64,000 nt of DNA from Spongiibacter pelagi. GTDB taxonomy: Bacteria > Pseudomonadota > Gammaproteobacteria > Pseudomonadales > Spongiibacteraceae. This document shows positions 51,549 to 60,982 of the stretch, in pieces. The stretch is taken from the NCBI RefSeq assembly GCF_014705705.1, contig NZ_JACXLD010000002.1, positions 186,001 through 250,000 on the forward strand. Direction: 5' to 3'. A program made the position numbers and the translations under genes. The notes under the pieces were generated by a model that saw nothing but the letters and a program-made list of their open reading frames with translations, made no database searches and was not told the DNA's origin. How positions within the stretch are numbered: the first letter of the stretch is position 1; the number at the start of each line of letters is the position of its first letter.

Positions 51549-52679
51549 GTGAAGAAAAAGCCCTTAGCTGGTTTATTGAAGAAGCCTTTAGCTGATTTAT
51601 TTATCCTGCCTTTAATAGCACTGTTGGCGGCTTGCTTGGTCTCTGCTCCGGTGTCTGCCGATGTTGTGCAAAAATTGTACGATGCTGCCTTGCCTTTGGA
51701 GAGTGGTCGGGCGGAGCTTAGCCAAGTTCAGATTCGTGAAGGTCTCCGTCAGGTGTTTGTTCGTGTCTCCGGGGAGTCTGAATTGGATGTTGAACCCGGT
51801 ATTGCCGAGGCTCTAGCTGATCCGAAGCCGTTTCTAAGCCAGTACAATTTTCGTCGACAGCGAGACGAGTTGGGGCAGGAGCGAGTGATTCTGGATATGA
51901 GTTTCTCTCCTCGTCAGGTGAATGGCACTTTGCAGTCTGCGGGTTTGCCCGTGTGGTCGTCGAACCGCCCTGCGGTTTTGGTGTGGATGGTGATTGACAC
52001 TGCACAGGGGCGCCAATTTCTTAACGCTGAAAATTCAGACATGGCCCTTCAGGCTCTGCGAGAGGAGGCTTACCGGCGCGGTTTAGCTTTGCAATTTCCT
52101 CTGCTTGATTTAGAAGATCGCGGTGCGCTAAGCGTTGATGCGCTTTGGTCTATGTCGGTCAATCAAGTGCGTACGGCATCTGAGCGCTACCGCGCACCCT
52201 ATGTGTTGATGGGTAAGGCAACAGCCTTGTCATCGGGAAGCTGGTTGGCTAGTTGGGCGGTACTGGAGGCTGAGCAAAGTCAGCGTTTAGACACGCAAGG
52301 AATGGGCATTAATCAGGTATTGGCGCCGGTGATTGATTTTATTGCAGACAGCCAGGCTGATCAGTATGCATTGACCGGTACCGGGCAGGATGCACAAGCA
52401 AACCTCATTGCCGTAAAAGGTGTCGCCGACTTTGCCACGTATGCTGAAATTCTGACCTATCTTGAGGGTTTGGCGGTTGTCGAACACGCAAATTTAGTCT
52501 GGGCCGATGGCGAAGATATGGTGTTGGAGCTGGTTCTGAAGGATTCTCTGGATAAGGCTCAGCGGTTTTTGTCTCTCGATGGGCGCATGCAGCCATTATT
52601 GGGCGTGACTTCCGGTGTCGATGTTAAATCGGGGCTGATGCTGCAGGCCCGGTATCGCTGGCGAGGGCAGGGCCGGTGA
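51549..52679 (+). CDS. DUF2066-family exported protein
   Basis: About 376 residues from the GTG at 51549; frames further upstream run through the purM start and its promoter region. The start of the protein has a short repeat, '[16 protein letters not shown]', then a signal peptide ending near 'SAPVSADVV'. The body is DUF2066, commonly encoded next to purM and hda. Function unknown. It overlaps the transporter gene by 4 bases. Confidence 0.82.
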   Translation: MKKKPLAGLLKKPLADLFILPLIALLAACLVSAPVSADVVQKLYDAALPLESGRAELSQVQIREGLRQVFVRVSGESELDVEPGIAEALADPKPFLSQYNFRRQRDELGQERVILDMSFSPRQVNGTLQSAGLPVWSSNRPAVLVWMVIDTAQGRQFLNAENSDMALQALREEAYRRGLALQFPLLDLEDRGALSVDALWSMSVNQVRTASERYRAPYVLMGKATALSSGSWLASWAVLEAEQSQRLDTQGMGINQVLAPVIDFIADSQADQYALTGTGQDAQANLIAVKGVADFATYAEILTYLEGLAVVEHANLVWADGEDMVLELVLKDSLDKAQRFLSLDGRMQPLLGVTSGVDVKSGLMLQARYRWRGQGR

Positions 52680-53848
52680 GCTTTACGCCTCAATCAAGCA
52701 AGGTGAACTCCGGTTTGCTAGCCATTATTGGCTTAGTTTTTTGCTACTTTTTATTAAGCTCTTTGGCGCCGGTGTTGATGCCTTTTGTGGTGGCGGCGGT
52801 ACTGGCTTATATCGGTGATCCGCTGGCGGATAGGTTGGAAGCAAAGGGCTTGTCGCGCACTGGGGCGGTGGTTGTGGTGTTTTGCGGCCTGAGTTTTGTA
52901 GGACTAACGGCATTTGTCATTGCCTTGCCTGCCTTAATTGAGCAATCGCAGTTGTTGCTGCAGCGATTATTACAACTGACGCTTTGGATTCAGCAAACCC
53001 TGTGGCCGAATATGCGGGTCAGTCTGGGTTTGGCGGATGAAACACCAAGTATAGAAACGGCGCGTAAGGCGCTGAGCGGCCATTGGGGAAGTGCCGGGGC
53101 GGTGCTGGGTTTTCTTTGGGAGAAGCTCAGCGGTTCCAGCTTGTTGTTCTTTACTTGGCTAGCCAATCTCACGTTGATTCCTGTGGTTGCGTTCTATTTA
53201 TTGCGCGACTGGGACATATTAGTCGCCCGTATCCACCATTTATTACCTCGCAGATACGAACCTAAAATTGCCTTAATCGCCAGAGAGTGTGACTCGGTGC
53301 TGGGTGCATTTGCGCGCGGACAGTTATTGGTGATGTTGGCGCTGGCGGTTGTGTACACCGTTGGTTTGGCATTGGTGGGATTGGATATGGCGCTGGTATT
53401 AGGCATGTTGGCCGGCTTGGCCAGTGTGGTGCCGTACTTGGGATTTATTGTCGGCATTATCGCTTCTGAGGCGGCGGCATTTTTCCAGTTTGACAGTGTT
53501 TGGCCCATGGTGGCGGTTGCGGTGGTATTCGGCATTGGTCAGTTGTTGGAAGGGATGTGGCTGACGCCAGTATTAGTCGGCGAGAAGATCGGCCTGCACC
53601 CGGTGGCGGTGATTTTTGCCGTGCTTGCCGGCGGCCAGTTGTTCGGCTTTCTTGGTATCTTGCTGGCCTTACCAATTGCGGCGGTAATTAAGGTGATGCT
53701 GGATCATGCTGGGGAGTTTTATTTAACCAGCGTTTGGTATGGCCCTCAGTCTTACCTGGAAAATGGTGAGATAGAAGCTGAAGTGGCGTGCGACGATGAG
53801 ACAAATAAAGAGTCTGGTCAGCAGTCTGAACCGGAGGCTGACAAGTGA
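52676..53848 (+). CDS. AI-2E/PerM-family transporter
   Basis: 390 residues with about eight transmembrane helices. 'LAPVLMPFVVAAVLAYIGDPL' near the N-terminus and 'GEKIGLHPVAVIFAVLAGGQ' with 'GILLALPIAAVIKV' near the C-terminus are typical of the PerM/AI-2E exporter family. GTG start coupled (GTGA) to DUF2066 and in turn overlapping hda. The actual substrate of this PerM subgroup is not known. Confidence 0.92.
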   Translation: MSFTPQSSKVNSGLLAIIGLVFCYFLLSSLAPVLMPFVVAAVLAYIGDPLADRLEAKGLSRTGAVVVVFCGLSFVGLTAFVIALPALIEQSQLLLQRLLQLTLWIQQTLWPNMRVSLGLADETPSIETARKALSGHWGSAGAVLGFLWEKLSGSSLLFFTWLANLTLIPVVAFYLLRDWDILVARIHHLLPRRYEPKIALIARECDSVLGAFARGQLLVMLALAVVYTVGLALVGLDMALVLGMLAGLASVVPYLGFIVGIIASEAAAFFQFDSVWPMVAVAVVFGIGQLLEGMWLTPVLVGEKIGLHPVAVIFAVLAGGQLFGFLGILLALPIAAVIKVMLDHAGEFYLTSVWYGPQSYLENGEIEAEVACDDETNKESGQQSEPEADK

Positions 53849-54543
53849 GTGTGGCTCGTCAGTTAACTCTGAGATTAAAACTCGATTCGGCCCTGAGCTT
53901 TGATAATTTCTTTACCGTGGAAGCCAATCTTATGGCGATCGCGGAGCTGCGGCGGCAAGCTGCGGGGCAGGGAGAGCAGTGGCTTTACTTGCATGGGCCG
54001 CAGGGGTGCAGTCATTTGCTGCAGGCCGTGTGCAATTCTGCTCAAGCTGCAGGGCGCATGGCACTGTATCTTCCTTTAAAAGACGTGGCGGCGTATTCGC
54101 CTGTGGATGTGTTGTCTGGCCTTGATGCTGTGGATTTGATTTGCTTGGATGATATCGGCGCTATCGCTGGTAAAGCCGAGTGGGAGCAGGCCTTATTTAA
54201 TCTTTACAATCTTTCCCTGCAAACGGGTGTTTCTATCCTTGTGGCGGATGAGCTGCCCATGTCTGGTTTGGCTTTTCAGCTACCTGACCTGATTTCCAGA
54301 TTGCAAAGCTTTTCAGTTTTGGGCATTGCCCCCATTAAAGAAGAAGAGCGTAAAGTTGCCTTGCAGTTTTGTGCGCAAAAGCGCGGCTTAGAGGTGAGTG
54401 ACCAAGTTGCCGATTATTTGCTGAGTCGCACTGAGCGGGACTTTGCCTCCTTGCTGCAATTACTCGATCAGCTCGATGGCTTAAGCCTACAAAGAAAGCG
54501 CAAAATTACCATTCCCTTGGTAAAAGAGCTGCTGTGCTGCTAG
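53845..54543 (+). CDS. hda: DnaA regulatory inactivator Hda
   Basis: 232 residues, GTG start overlapping the transporter stop. The N-terminal 'RQLTLRL' is the sliding-clamp-binding motif (QL[ST]L type). The AAA+ core has a degenerate Walker A 'HGPQGCSHLLQA', Walker B-like 'LICLDDIGAI' and 'LPDLISRLQ'. Hda with the clamp promotes ATP hydrolysis on DnaA and limits re-initiation. Confidence 0.94.
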   Translation: MSVARQLTLRLKLDSALSFDNFFTVEANLMAIAELRRQAAGQGEQWLYLHGPQGCSHLLQAVCNSAQAAGRMALYLPLKDVAAYSPVDVLSGLDAVDLICLDDIGAIAGKAEWEQALFNLYNLSLQTGVSILVADELPMSGLAFQLPDLISRLQSFSVLGIAPIKEEERKVALQFCAQKRGLEVSDQVADYLLSRTERDFASLLQLLDQLDGLSLQRKRKITIPLVKELLCC

Positions 54544-54711
54544 AGTGTGCTCACCTGTGTGGGAGGAATAGTCCACAAAATGAACAGGTTAATTGGAAAA
54601 ATTACACAAAAGTATGAGTGCATGGATCGCACTTCATGTTAATCTCACGCCAGTAGTATTGGTTTTTCCTTATTGTTTTAGTAATAGCGATAATCCTAGA
54701 GGGGAGATTAT
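54544..54711 (+). promoter_or_regulatory. Upstream region of the OmpA-family gene
   Basis: 168 bases without a gene. It contains 'agtgc-N7-gcact' (54617-54633), a small inverted repeat, and an A+T-rich stretch 54590-54690. 'gaggggaga' at 54698-54706 is a strong ribosome site. No confident -35/-10 pair. Confidence 0.35.
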
Positions 54712-55827
54712 ATGCGCCATTTAATGAAAGTTGCTGCTCTGACTGCCGCAGTGGCTGCGCCAACACTGGCGAGTGCAGAGCCAGCGAAGTGGTACCTGAA
54801 TTCAGGTATTGGTTACAAAGCTTCTGATGAACAGTTTCTTGTTGAGGACGAGTCACCAGTAGTAACACTGGGTGTTGAAACTCGTTTGAACAAAAATTGG
54901 GGTGTTGAATTTTGGAATGCATTTAGCCGTCCGGATGATGAGTCTGGTGTTGGTGGCGATGCTAAATTCACCTCAGTTTCTATTGGCGGTATTTTTTATT
55001 CGCCAATCAGCGATACGGTTGAAACGTATATTGTTGGTGGTGTTGGCCATGCCACTTACAGTTTCGGCAACCGCCCTAGCGCCTTTGATAAAGAAGAATT
55101 TACCCAGCTGAATTTCGGTTCCGGTATTCGCTGGATGTTCTCTGAAATGGTGGGTCTGCGTGCAGAGGTTCGCTACCTGCACGGTGTAGATGACAGCACC
55201 GAAGAAGGCATTTTTACTGTTGGTTTGAGCGCGCCTCTGGGTGCTGCTGCTCCAGCTCCTGCTCCAGCGCCGGTTGAGTCTGATTCAGATGGCGATGGTG
55301 TTGCCGATAGCTTCGATAAATGTGCTGGCACTCCTGCTGGTGTAGGTGTTGATGCGCAAGGTTGCCCACTGGATGGCGATAGCGACGGTGTACCCAACTA
55401 CCGCGACAAGTGCCCTAACACGCCAGCCGGTCGTCAAGTTGACAAATTTGGTTGTAAGTTCGTTTTGACTTCAACTGAAACCATCAAAATGGAAGTAGCT
55501 TTCCCTCTGAACTCTGCAGCGATTCCTGCGGCATACCAGGGTGAAATCGAGAAAGTTGCTGCTTTCATGAAGAAATTCGGTGGTGTTAGTGCCGTAGTTG
55601 AAGGTCATACCGACAGCCTAGGCGATGCTGGTTACAACAAGCAATTGTCTCAGCGTCGTGCGGATTCTGTTCGCAATGAGCTGATCAACAAGTATGGTAT
55701 TGCTGCTAGCCGTTTGCGTGCGGTTGGTTACGGTGAAGAGCGTCCTGCGGAAAGCAATGCGACTCGCGAAGGCCGTGCTGCAAACCGTCGTGTTGTTGCA
55801 GTAGTTGAAGCTGAAGTTAGCAAGTAA
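54712..55827 (+). CDS. OmpA-family porin with TSP3 repeats
   Basis: 371 residues. The signal peptide ends near 'LASAEPAKW'. An N-terminal barrel (~22-185) is followed by a Pro-Ala hinge 'AAPAPAPAPV' and two calcium-binding thrombospondin type-3 repeats ('DSDGDGVADSFDKC', 'DGDSDGVPNYRDKCP'). The C-terminal OmpA peptidoglycan-binding domain has 'VVEGHTDSLGDAGYN' and 'RVVAVVEAEV'. Strong ribosome site and terminator suggest high expression, as for a major outer-membrane protein. Confidence 0.95.
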   Translation: MRHLMKVAALTAAVAAPTLASAEPAKWYLNSGIGYKASDEQFLVEDESPVVTLGVETRLNKNWGVEFWNAFSRPDDESGVGGDAKFTSVSIGGIFYSPISDTVETYIVGGVGHATYSFGNRPSAFDKEEFTQLNFGSGIRWMFSEMVGLRAEVRYLHGVDDSTEEGIFTVGLSAPLGAAAPAPAPAPVESDSDGDGVADSFDKCAGTPAGVGVDAQGCPLDGDSDGVPNYRDKCPNTPAGRQVDKFGCKFVLTSTETIKMEVAFPLNSAAIPAAYQGEIEKVAAFMKKFGGVSAVVEGHTDSLGDAGYNKQLSQRRADSVRNELINKYGIAASRLRAVGYGEERPAESNATREGRAANRRVVAVVEAEVSK

Positions 55828-55845
55828 GACTTCAAAGCTTGATCG

Positions 55846-55872
55846 AAAGGGGCCTTAAGGCCCCTTTTTTTA
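55846..55872 (+). terminator. Strong Rho-independent terminator after ompA-like gene
   Basis: 'aaaggggcc' and 'ggcccctttt' pair around 'ttaa', followed by a T-run. The next 200 bases to 56072 contain no gene; 'tttcttgttatctaat' near 55960 is an A+T-rich segment that may include the next promoter. Confidence 0.93.
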
Positions 55873-56072
55873 TGCCCCAATTTCCCTCCTTTTTCTCTTT
55901 CTAAGCCGCTATTTTCAGAATCTTAATCGGCCGTTTTTAAACCTCCGTATTTGGCATGTTTCTTGTTATCTAATTGGGTAGAAAGCCGTTTTTTGCCTGA
56001 AGTCCCACTTTGGTGCATCAAGTTGAGGCGGCTAAAAAATTAAGTGCTCAAATATAGTGCAAAGAGGGTGGC

Positions 56073-58256
56073 ATGATTTTCGGTAGAAAAAATCGCAAGC
56101 CAATTAGCATCACTGATAAAAAAGTGGTGGAGTGGAAATACGCTGTCTGTGGTTATTGTTCAACGGGCTGTTCTTTAGAGGTCGGTTTGAACAGCGAGGG
56201 CAAGCCAGTTGCCAGTCGTGGTAAGGGCAATGCCCCGGTGAACCAGGGCAAGCTTTGCATCAAAGGTATTTTTGAACACGAGCTCAGTGGAACCTCGGGG
56301 CGGGGCAAAGAGCCGCTAATCCGCAACCGCATTTATGAAAACTTCAATGTAACGGATTGGGATACGGCGCTGGATAAAACCGCTTCTGAATTTAAACGGA
56401 TTCAGGATAAGTACGGGCGCGATAGCGTCGCCATTGTGTCTACCGGGCAATTGCTTACCGAAGAGTTTTATACGCTGGGTAAATTAGTGCGCGGTGTTAT
56501 TGGCACCAATAACTACGACGGTAATACCACTTTGTGTATGGCCTCGGCGGTATCGGGTTATAAGCGTTCTTTTGGCTCTGATGGTCCTCCGGGTTGCTAT
56601 GCGGATTTTGAAGAAACCTCTTGCCTGATGGCCTTCGGTTCCAATCTGCCTGAGCAGCACCCGATTATTTACTGGAAGCTAAAAGAGGCACTCGAGAAGC
56701 GCAAGTTTCCACTGATTGTGGTTGATCCTCGGGTGACGATGTTTGCCCAGTTTGCGGATATTCATTTGCCCATAACCCCCGGAACCGATTTGGTTCTACT
56801 TAATGCGCTGGCTCATGTGATCCTGAAAGAGGGTTTGCAAAAACAGGAATATATCGACGCCCACTGCAATGATTTTGAAGCGTTTAAAGCGACCGTTGAA
56901 AAATACGACCCGGTCACCGCTTCGCGGATTTGCGGGATTGATCCGGACACCATCAAACACGTTGCGCGTATTTATGCTAAAGCACCGTCGGCGATGAGTA
57001 TTTGGACCATGGGCATTAACCAAAGCACCCATGGCACCGATGGGGTGTGCGGCATCAATAACCTGAATTTGATCACCGGTAATATCGGTGTGGCAGGTGG
57101 TACCAGCTTATCGATTACCGGCCAGTGCAATGCCATGGGGACGCGGGAGTGGTCTTCTTGTTCGGGTCTGCCGGGCTACCGAATGCTGGAAAAACAGCAG
57201 CATCGCGATGAGGTTGCCCAGTTTTGGGGGGTTGATGAAAGCTTCTTTCCGGCCAAGCGCGGTTTGCAGCAAACCGATATTTTTCCGGCGATTGAGTCGG
57301 GTGAAATTAAAGCGCTGTGGATTGTCGCAACCAACCCACTGACTTCAATGCCCAATCAGCCACGTATTAAAAAGGCCTTGGAAAAATTGGAGTTTATGGT
57401 GGTGCAGGATGGTTATCAGGACTGTGAAACCGTGGATTTCGCCCATGTGTATCTACCCGCTGCGGTATGGGGTGAGAAAGAAGGGGTGCAAACCAATACT
57501 GAGCGCCGCGTGAACTTAGTGCGCAAATTTACTGAGCCACCAGGCAATGCCAAAGCTGATTACTGGATCTTCAATGAGTTGGCCAAGCGTTTTGAGCGTG
57601 GTCGTCAGATTCGTTTTCCGGAGACCAGTTCTGAGATTTTCGATGAAATGAAGCTGCTTTCCAAAGGCGAAGGGCGCAACCTCGATATCTCGGGAATGAG
57701 CCACGATTTAATCGAAGCTCAGCGCGGTATTCAGTGGCCAATGCGCGAAGGGGATGAAACCGGTAATCCACGGCTTTATAGCGATGGCGTATTTGCTACC
57801 CCCAATGGCAAAGCGAATCTGCTGGCCATGGATTATATCGAGGACAATGAAGTACCCGACGACAGCTTCCCGTTCTGGTTGAACAGTGGTCGGGTGGTGG
57901 AACATTTCCACACCCGAACCAAGACCGGAAAAATCGGTAACCTCAACAAGTTTAGCCCTACACCCTATATGGAAATGAATCCAGACTCGGCCAGAGAGTT
58001 GGGTGTTGAGCACCAGAAATATGTGCGTCTGGTTTCCCGGCGTGGTGACGCTGTAGTCATGGTGCAGCTAACCCAGCGGGTTGCGCGGAATATGGTGTTT
58101 ATCCCCATGCACTACCACGACTGCGTAAATCGCTTATCGCTGGGCTTGCTCGACCCTTATTCAAGGCAGCCCGCTTTTAAACAGTGTGCAGTGCGAATTG
58201 AACATATCGATCAGAAAGAGGCGGCTCAGCTCAATGTAGAGCGGCGCGCTTTTTAA
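56073..58256 (+). CDS. Cytoplasmic NarB/NasC-like molybdopterin oxidoreductase
   Basis: 727 residues, no Tat signal. The N-terminal [4Fe-4S] motif is 'CGYCSTGCSLE' with the fourth Cys in 'GKLCIKG'. The bis-MGD region includes 'NTTLCMASAVSGYKRSFG' whose Cys should ligate Mo, as in assimilatory nitrate reductases (NarB/NasC, ~700-740 residues). Molybdopterin-binding blocks such as 'TNPLTSMPNQP' and 'FHTRTKTGKIGNLN' follow. The partner is a DmsB-DmsC fusion, which would feed it from quinol on the cytoplasmic face. Nitrate is the likeliest substrate, but no nitrate transporter or nitrite reductase is nearby. GAGGGTGGC precedes the start. Confidence 0.85.
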   Translation: MIFGRKNRKPISITDKKVVEWKYAVCGYCSTGCSLEVGLNSEGKPVASRGKGNAPVNQGKLCIKGIFEHELSGTSGRGKEPLIRNRIYENFNVTDWDTALDKTASEFKRIQDKYGRDSVAIVSTGQLLTEEFYTLGKLVRGVIGTNNYDGNTTLCMASAVSGYKRSFGSDGPPGCYADFEETSCLMAFGSNLPEQHPIIYWKLKEALEKRKFPLIVVDPRVTMFAQFADIHLPITPGTDLVLLNALAHVILKEGLQKQEYIDAHCNDFEAFKATVEKYDPVTASRICGIDPDTIKHVARIYAKAPSAMSIWTMGINQSTHGTDGVCGINNLNLITGNIGVAGGTSLSITGQCNAMGTREWSSCSGLPGYRMLEKQQHRDEVAQFWGVDESFFPAKRGLQQTDIFPAIESGEIKALWIVATNPLTSMPNQPRIKKALEKLEFMVVQDGYQDCETVDFAHVYLPAAVWGEKEGVQTNTERRVNLVRKFTEPPGNAKADYWIFNELAKRFERGRQIRFPETSSEIFDEMKLLSKGEGRNLDISGMSHDLIEAQRGIQWPMREGDETGNPRLYSDGVFATPNGKANLLAMDYIEDNEVPDDSFPFWLNSGRVVEHFHTRTKTGKIGNLNKFSPTPYMEMNPDSARELGVEHQKYVRLVSRRGDAVVMVQLTQRVARNMVFIPMHYHDCVNRLSLGLLDPYSRQPAFKQCAVRIEHIDQKEAAQLNVERRAF

Positions 58257-58344
58257 TTTTTGAATTGCGTAATTCAGTTTTGTACAAGCCAAATAATTTA
58301 GAGCGCGGGCTGTTGAATGCAGCGCTGATAGCAGGATGTAATCT

Positions 58345-60210
58345 ATGTGGAAAGTGAGAGACGACGAGCCTCAATACGCGTTTTTAAAAGAGCCCTTCAA
58401 GGGCTTGGAAAAAGCGCCCGAGGTGAATTACTACGAAGCGCCGATTGATCTCATTGCGCGTAGTGGTGGAGCGATTCCGGCTGGCCGGGAAATGTTTATC
58501 AACGAAGAGCCAGGGGTCGGCGCCAACCCAAATCGTAATAAGCAGCACGCCTTCCACTTTACCGCAGATAACTGCATTGGTTGTCATGCTTGTGAAGCGG
58601 CGTGTAGCGAGAAGAATGATAATCCCCCCCACATCAGTTTCCGTTCGGTGGGTTATGTTGAGGGCGGCACCTATCCCGATTACAAGCGCATGAATATCTC
58701 CATGGCCTGTAATCACTGTGATGATCCTGTTTGTCTGCGTGGCTGCCCAACCCGCGCCTATACCAAGCACGTGGAATACGGTGCGGTTCTGCAAGATCCT
58801 GAAACCTGTTTTGGTTGTGGCTACTGTACTTGGGTATGTCCCTATAATGCGCCGCAACTTGATCCAATCAAGGGGCAGGTGTCCAAATGCAATATGTGTG
58901 TGGATCGCCTAGAAGTAAATCTCAAACCCGCTTGTGTATCGGCTTGTTTGGGTAATGCTTTGAACTTCGGTGTGGTTGAGGATCTTCCTGAAAATCGTGA
59001 ACAGGCTAAGTTGAGCATTCCCGGTTTCCCCAGCCCGGAAATTACCCACCCGAATATCCGTTTCCAGCAAACCAAGCGTATGCCGGATGAGGTGACGCGT
59101 ACCGATGGTATGGCAGTGAAATACCACAAGGCTGAAGACGGTAATTACCGCCCGGTAGTGGATCAGAAAAAAGGCGTTGAGAAAAAGTGGAATGTCGGCA
59201 AGCTCAGCAGCCGCGAAAACCCCTTGGTGATTTTTACACTCGTCAGTCAGACATCACTTGGTGCATTTTTTATCGCATTCCTTGGCGCGCAGTTTGGTGT
59301 TGAAACCCTGCAGTGGTTGCGTGAATCCGCCATGTATATTCCTTTCCTTGCGGTAACTGTTGCGCTGGCCGGTTTGGGAATGTTGATGTCGGCCACTCAC
59401 CTTGGTAAACCGCTTCGCGCCTACCGTGGTTTTAATAATTTACGTCACTCGCCTGTTTGCCGGGAAGGCCTTGGAATGCTGTTGTACATGGTGTTTTCGG
59501 GACTGCATTTGTTGGCGGTACTGCCTGAAAACAGCGTATTTATTTCACTTTTCGGTGAGTGGGGAGCATTCCCGGTACTGGCCAACACCATGGCGGTATT
59601 GGCGATGGTTAGTGGGGCGGTTGGGCTTTATTACATGTACCGCTGCTACCGCATCAAGGCGCGTCCCTTCTGGAACCATTGGCAGACCGCGACCAGCTTT
59701 GCTGGCAGTGCGTTGACTTTGGGCGGCCTGTTAATTGGCGCTGTTTCGGTTGCGACCTTGCTTTACACCGGCGCTGATGTTTTGGCTGCATTAAAAGTGG
59801 CGGCGATTGCAGTTGCCCTTGGTGCGGCGCTTGAGGGCTTGGGTTTAATTTTCCACGCTCGAGATATGAATACCGCAAATAACGAAGGCAGTGTTTCTCA
59901 CTACATTCAAAGCACCGTTTTTGGCAAAAGCTATCTGCTCCGCAATGGGTTGATTTTTGCCAATGTGCTGGTTGCGCTAGCGGTTATTTCTGCGGAATCT
60001 GCTTCTCTGCCACTCTTGGCCTTGGGTGCGCTACTCTCTGTTTCTGCCTCTGTGAGTGCCATTATTGGTCGCTGCCTGTTCTATGTGTTGGTGGTGCCAA
60101 CGACCATGCCCGGTGCCTTCTTCTGGAAAAATAAAGATTTTGAAGAACATGCGCGTGATATTGGTCTGGCGAATCTTCCACAAGTTGGCGTAGTGGCTCA
60201 CGTGCATTAA
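58345..60210 (+). CDS. DmsB-DmsC fusion, Fe-S plus membrane anchor subunit
   Basis: 621 residues. Residues ~70-220 have four [4Fe-4S] motifs as in DmsB/NrfC: 'CIGCHACEAAC', 'CNHCDDPVCLRGCP', 'CFGCGYCTWVCP' and 'CNMCVDRL...CVSAC'. Residues ~290-600 have eight transmembrane helices of the DmsC/NrfD-type anchor, e.g. 'SATHLGKPLRAYRGFNNL'. Normally these are two proteins. It starts 88 bases after the molybdoenzyme and probably forms a quinol- or menaquinol-linked membrane complex with it. No export signal, so it faces the cytoplasm. Confidence 0.9.
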   Translation: MWKVRDDEPQYAFLKEPFKGLEKAPEVNYYEAPIDLIARSGGAIPAGREMFINEEPGVGANPNRNKQHAFHFTADNCIGCHACEAACSEKNDNPPHISFRSVGYVEGGTYPDYKRMNISMACNHCDDPVCLRGCPTRAYTKHVEYGAVLQDPETCFGCGYCTWVCPYNAPQLDPIKGQVSKCNMCVDRLEVNLKPACVSACLGNALNFGVVEDLPENREQAKLSIPGFPSPEITHPNIRFQQTKRMPDEVTRTDGMAVKYHKAEDGNYRPVVDQKKGVEKKWNVGKLSSRENPLVIFTLVSQTSLGAFFIAFLGAQFGVETLQWLRESAMYIPFLAVTVALAGLGMLMSATHLGKPLRAYRGFNNLRHSPVCREGLGMLLYMVFSGLHLLAVLPENSVFISLFGEWGAFPVLANTMAVLAMVSGAVGLYYMYRCYRIKARPFWNHWQTATSFAGSALTLGGLLIGAVSVATLLYTGADVLAALKVAAIAVALGAALEGLGLIFHARDMNTANNEGSVSHYIQSTVFGKSYLLRNGLIFANVLVALAVISAESASLPLLALGALLSVSASVSAIIGRCLFYVLVVPTTMPGAFFWKNKDFEEHARDIGLANLPQVGVVAHVH

Positions 60211-60238
60211 TTCGAAAGCGCCATTGTCAACAACATCC

Positions 60239-60274
60239 AAAAGCCGGTGAGGTCATTCCCCATCGGCTTTTTTA
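60239..60274 (+). terminator. Rho-independent terminator after DmsBC fusion
   Basis: 'aaagccggtgagg' and 'ccccatcggcttt' pair with minor mismatch around 'tcatt', followed by T-rich bases. Confidence 0.88.
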
Positions 60275-60331
60275 TTGCTTATATCCCCCAAGGCTTTGCT
60301 AAGCTTTATGAATCTTTAGCTATTCAGTTCA

Positions 60332-60982
60332 ATGTTATCCATGACTCTAGAGTTCAAAGCCTGCAGAGCAGAGCATGTGGCGCAGGCAGTGCCACTCATT
60401 TATAGCTCTGGTGAATCCGCATTTCGCTATGTGTTTTCATCAAGGTCTGCGCTGCAAGTACTCGGTTTTTTAAATGCGGCGTTCAAGCGGGGACGAACAG
60501 AGTGGGGCTATCAACAACATATCGGGCTCTTTATTGAGGGCGAACTTGCCGGGATCGGTGCCTTAAAAACATCCAATCAAACTTTAGGTTTTACCGTACA
60601 GGCCGCTGTGGAAATTTTTCGTTTCTATGGGTTTTGGCAGGGCATTTTGGTTGTTTGGCGCGGATTGCGTACCGAGACGGTGATTCGCCCGCCTAAAAAA
60701 GAGCTCGCCCTGCTTTATCACTTGGCGATGAAGCTTGAATACCGTGGTCGCGGTTATGGTCGGCAATTGATTGGCGAGCTGATTTGGCGCGCAAGGCAGC
60801 AGGGTTTTACCCGGCTTGGACTGGATGTGGCGGAAAATAATCCCCGTGCCAGAGCGCTCTATGAAGGGCTGGGTTTTCGCTCGATTGAGTTTAGGTCCGG
60901 CGGCTTGCGCTCGGCTTATGGTGAAGTTGTGGGGCATAGCTATATGGAGCTTGATCTTACTGCAGCGCCAAACAGAGCTTAG
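60332..60982 (+). CDS. GNAT-family N-acetyltransferase
   Basis: 216 residues. The acetyl-CoA loop is 'VRxGRG'-type: 'EYRGRGYGRQLIGELI', followed by 'DVAENNPRARALYEGLGF'. Substrate unknown. Two ATGs at 60332 and 60341 are in frame and neither has a clear ribosome site. Converges with the glycosylase gene, the 3' ends overlapping by 4 bases. Confidence 0.82.
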   Translation: MLSMTLEFKACRAEHVAQAVPLIYSSGESAFRYVFSSRSALQVLGFLNAAFKRGRTEWGYQQHIGLFIEGELAGIGALKTSNQTLGFTVQAAVEIFRFYGFWQGILVVWRGLRTETVIRPPKKELALLYHLAMKLEYRGRGYGRQLIGELIWRARQQGFTRLGLDVAENNPRARALYEGLGFRSIEFRSGGLRSAYGEVVGHSYMELDLTAAPNRA

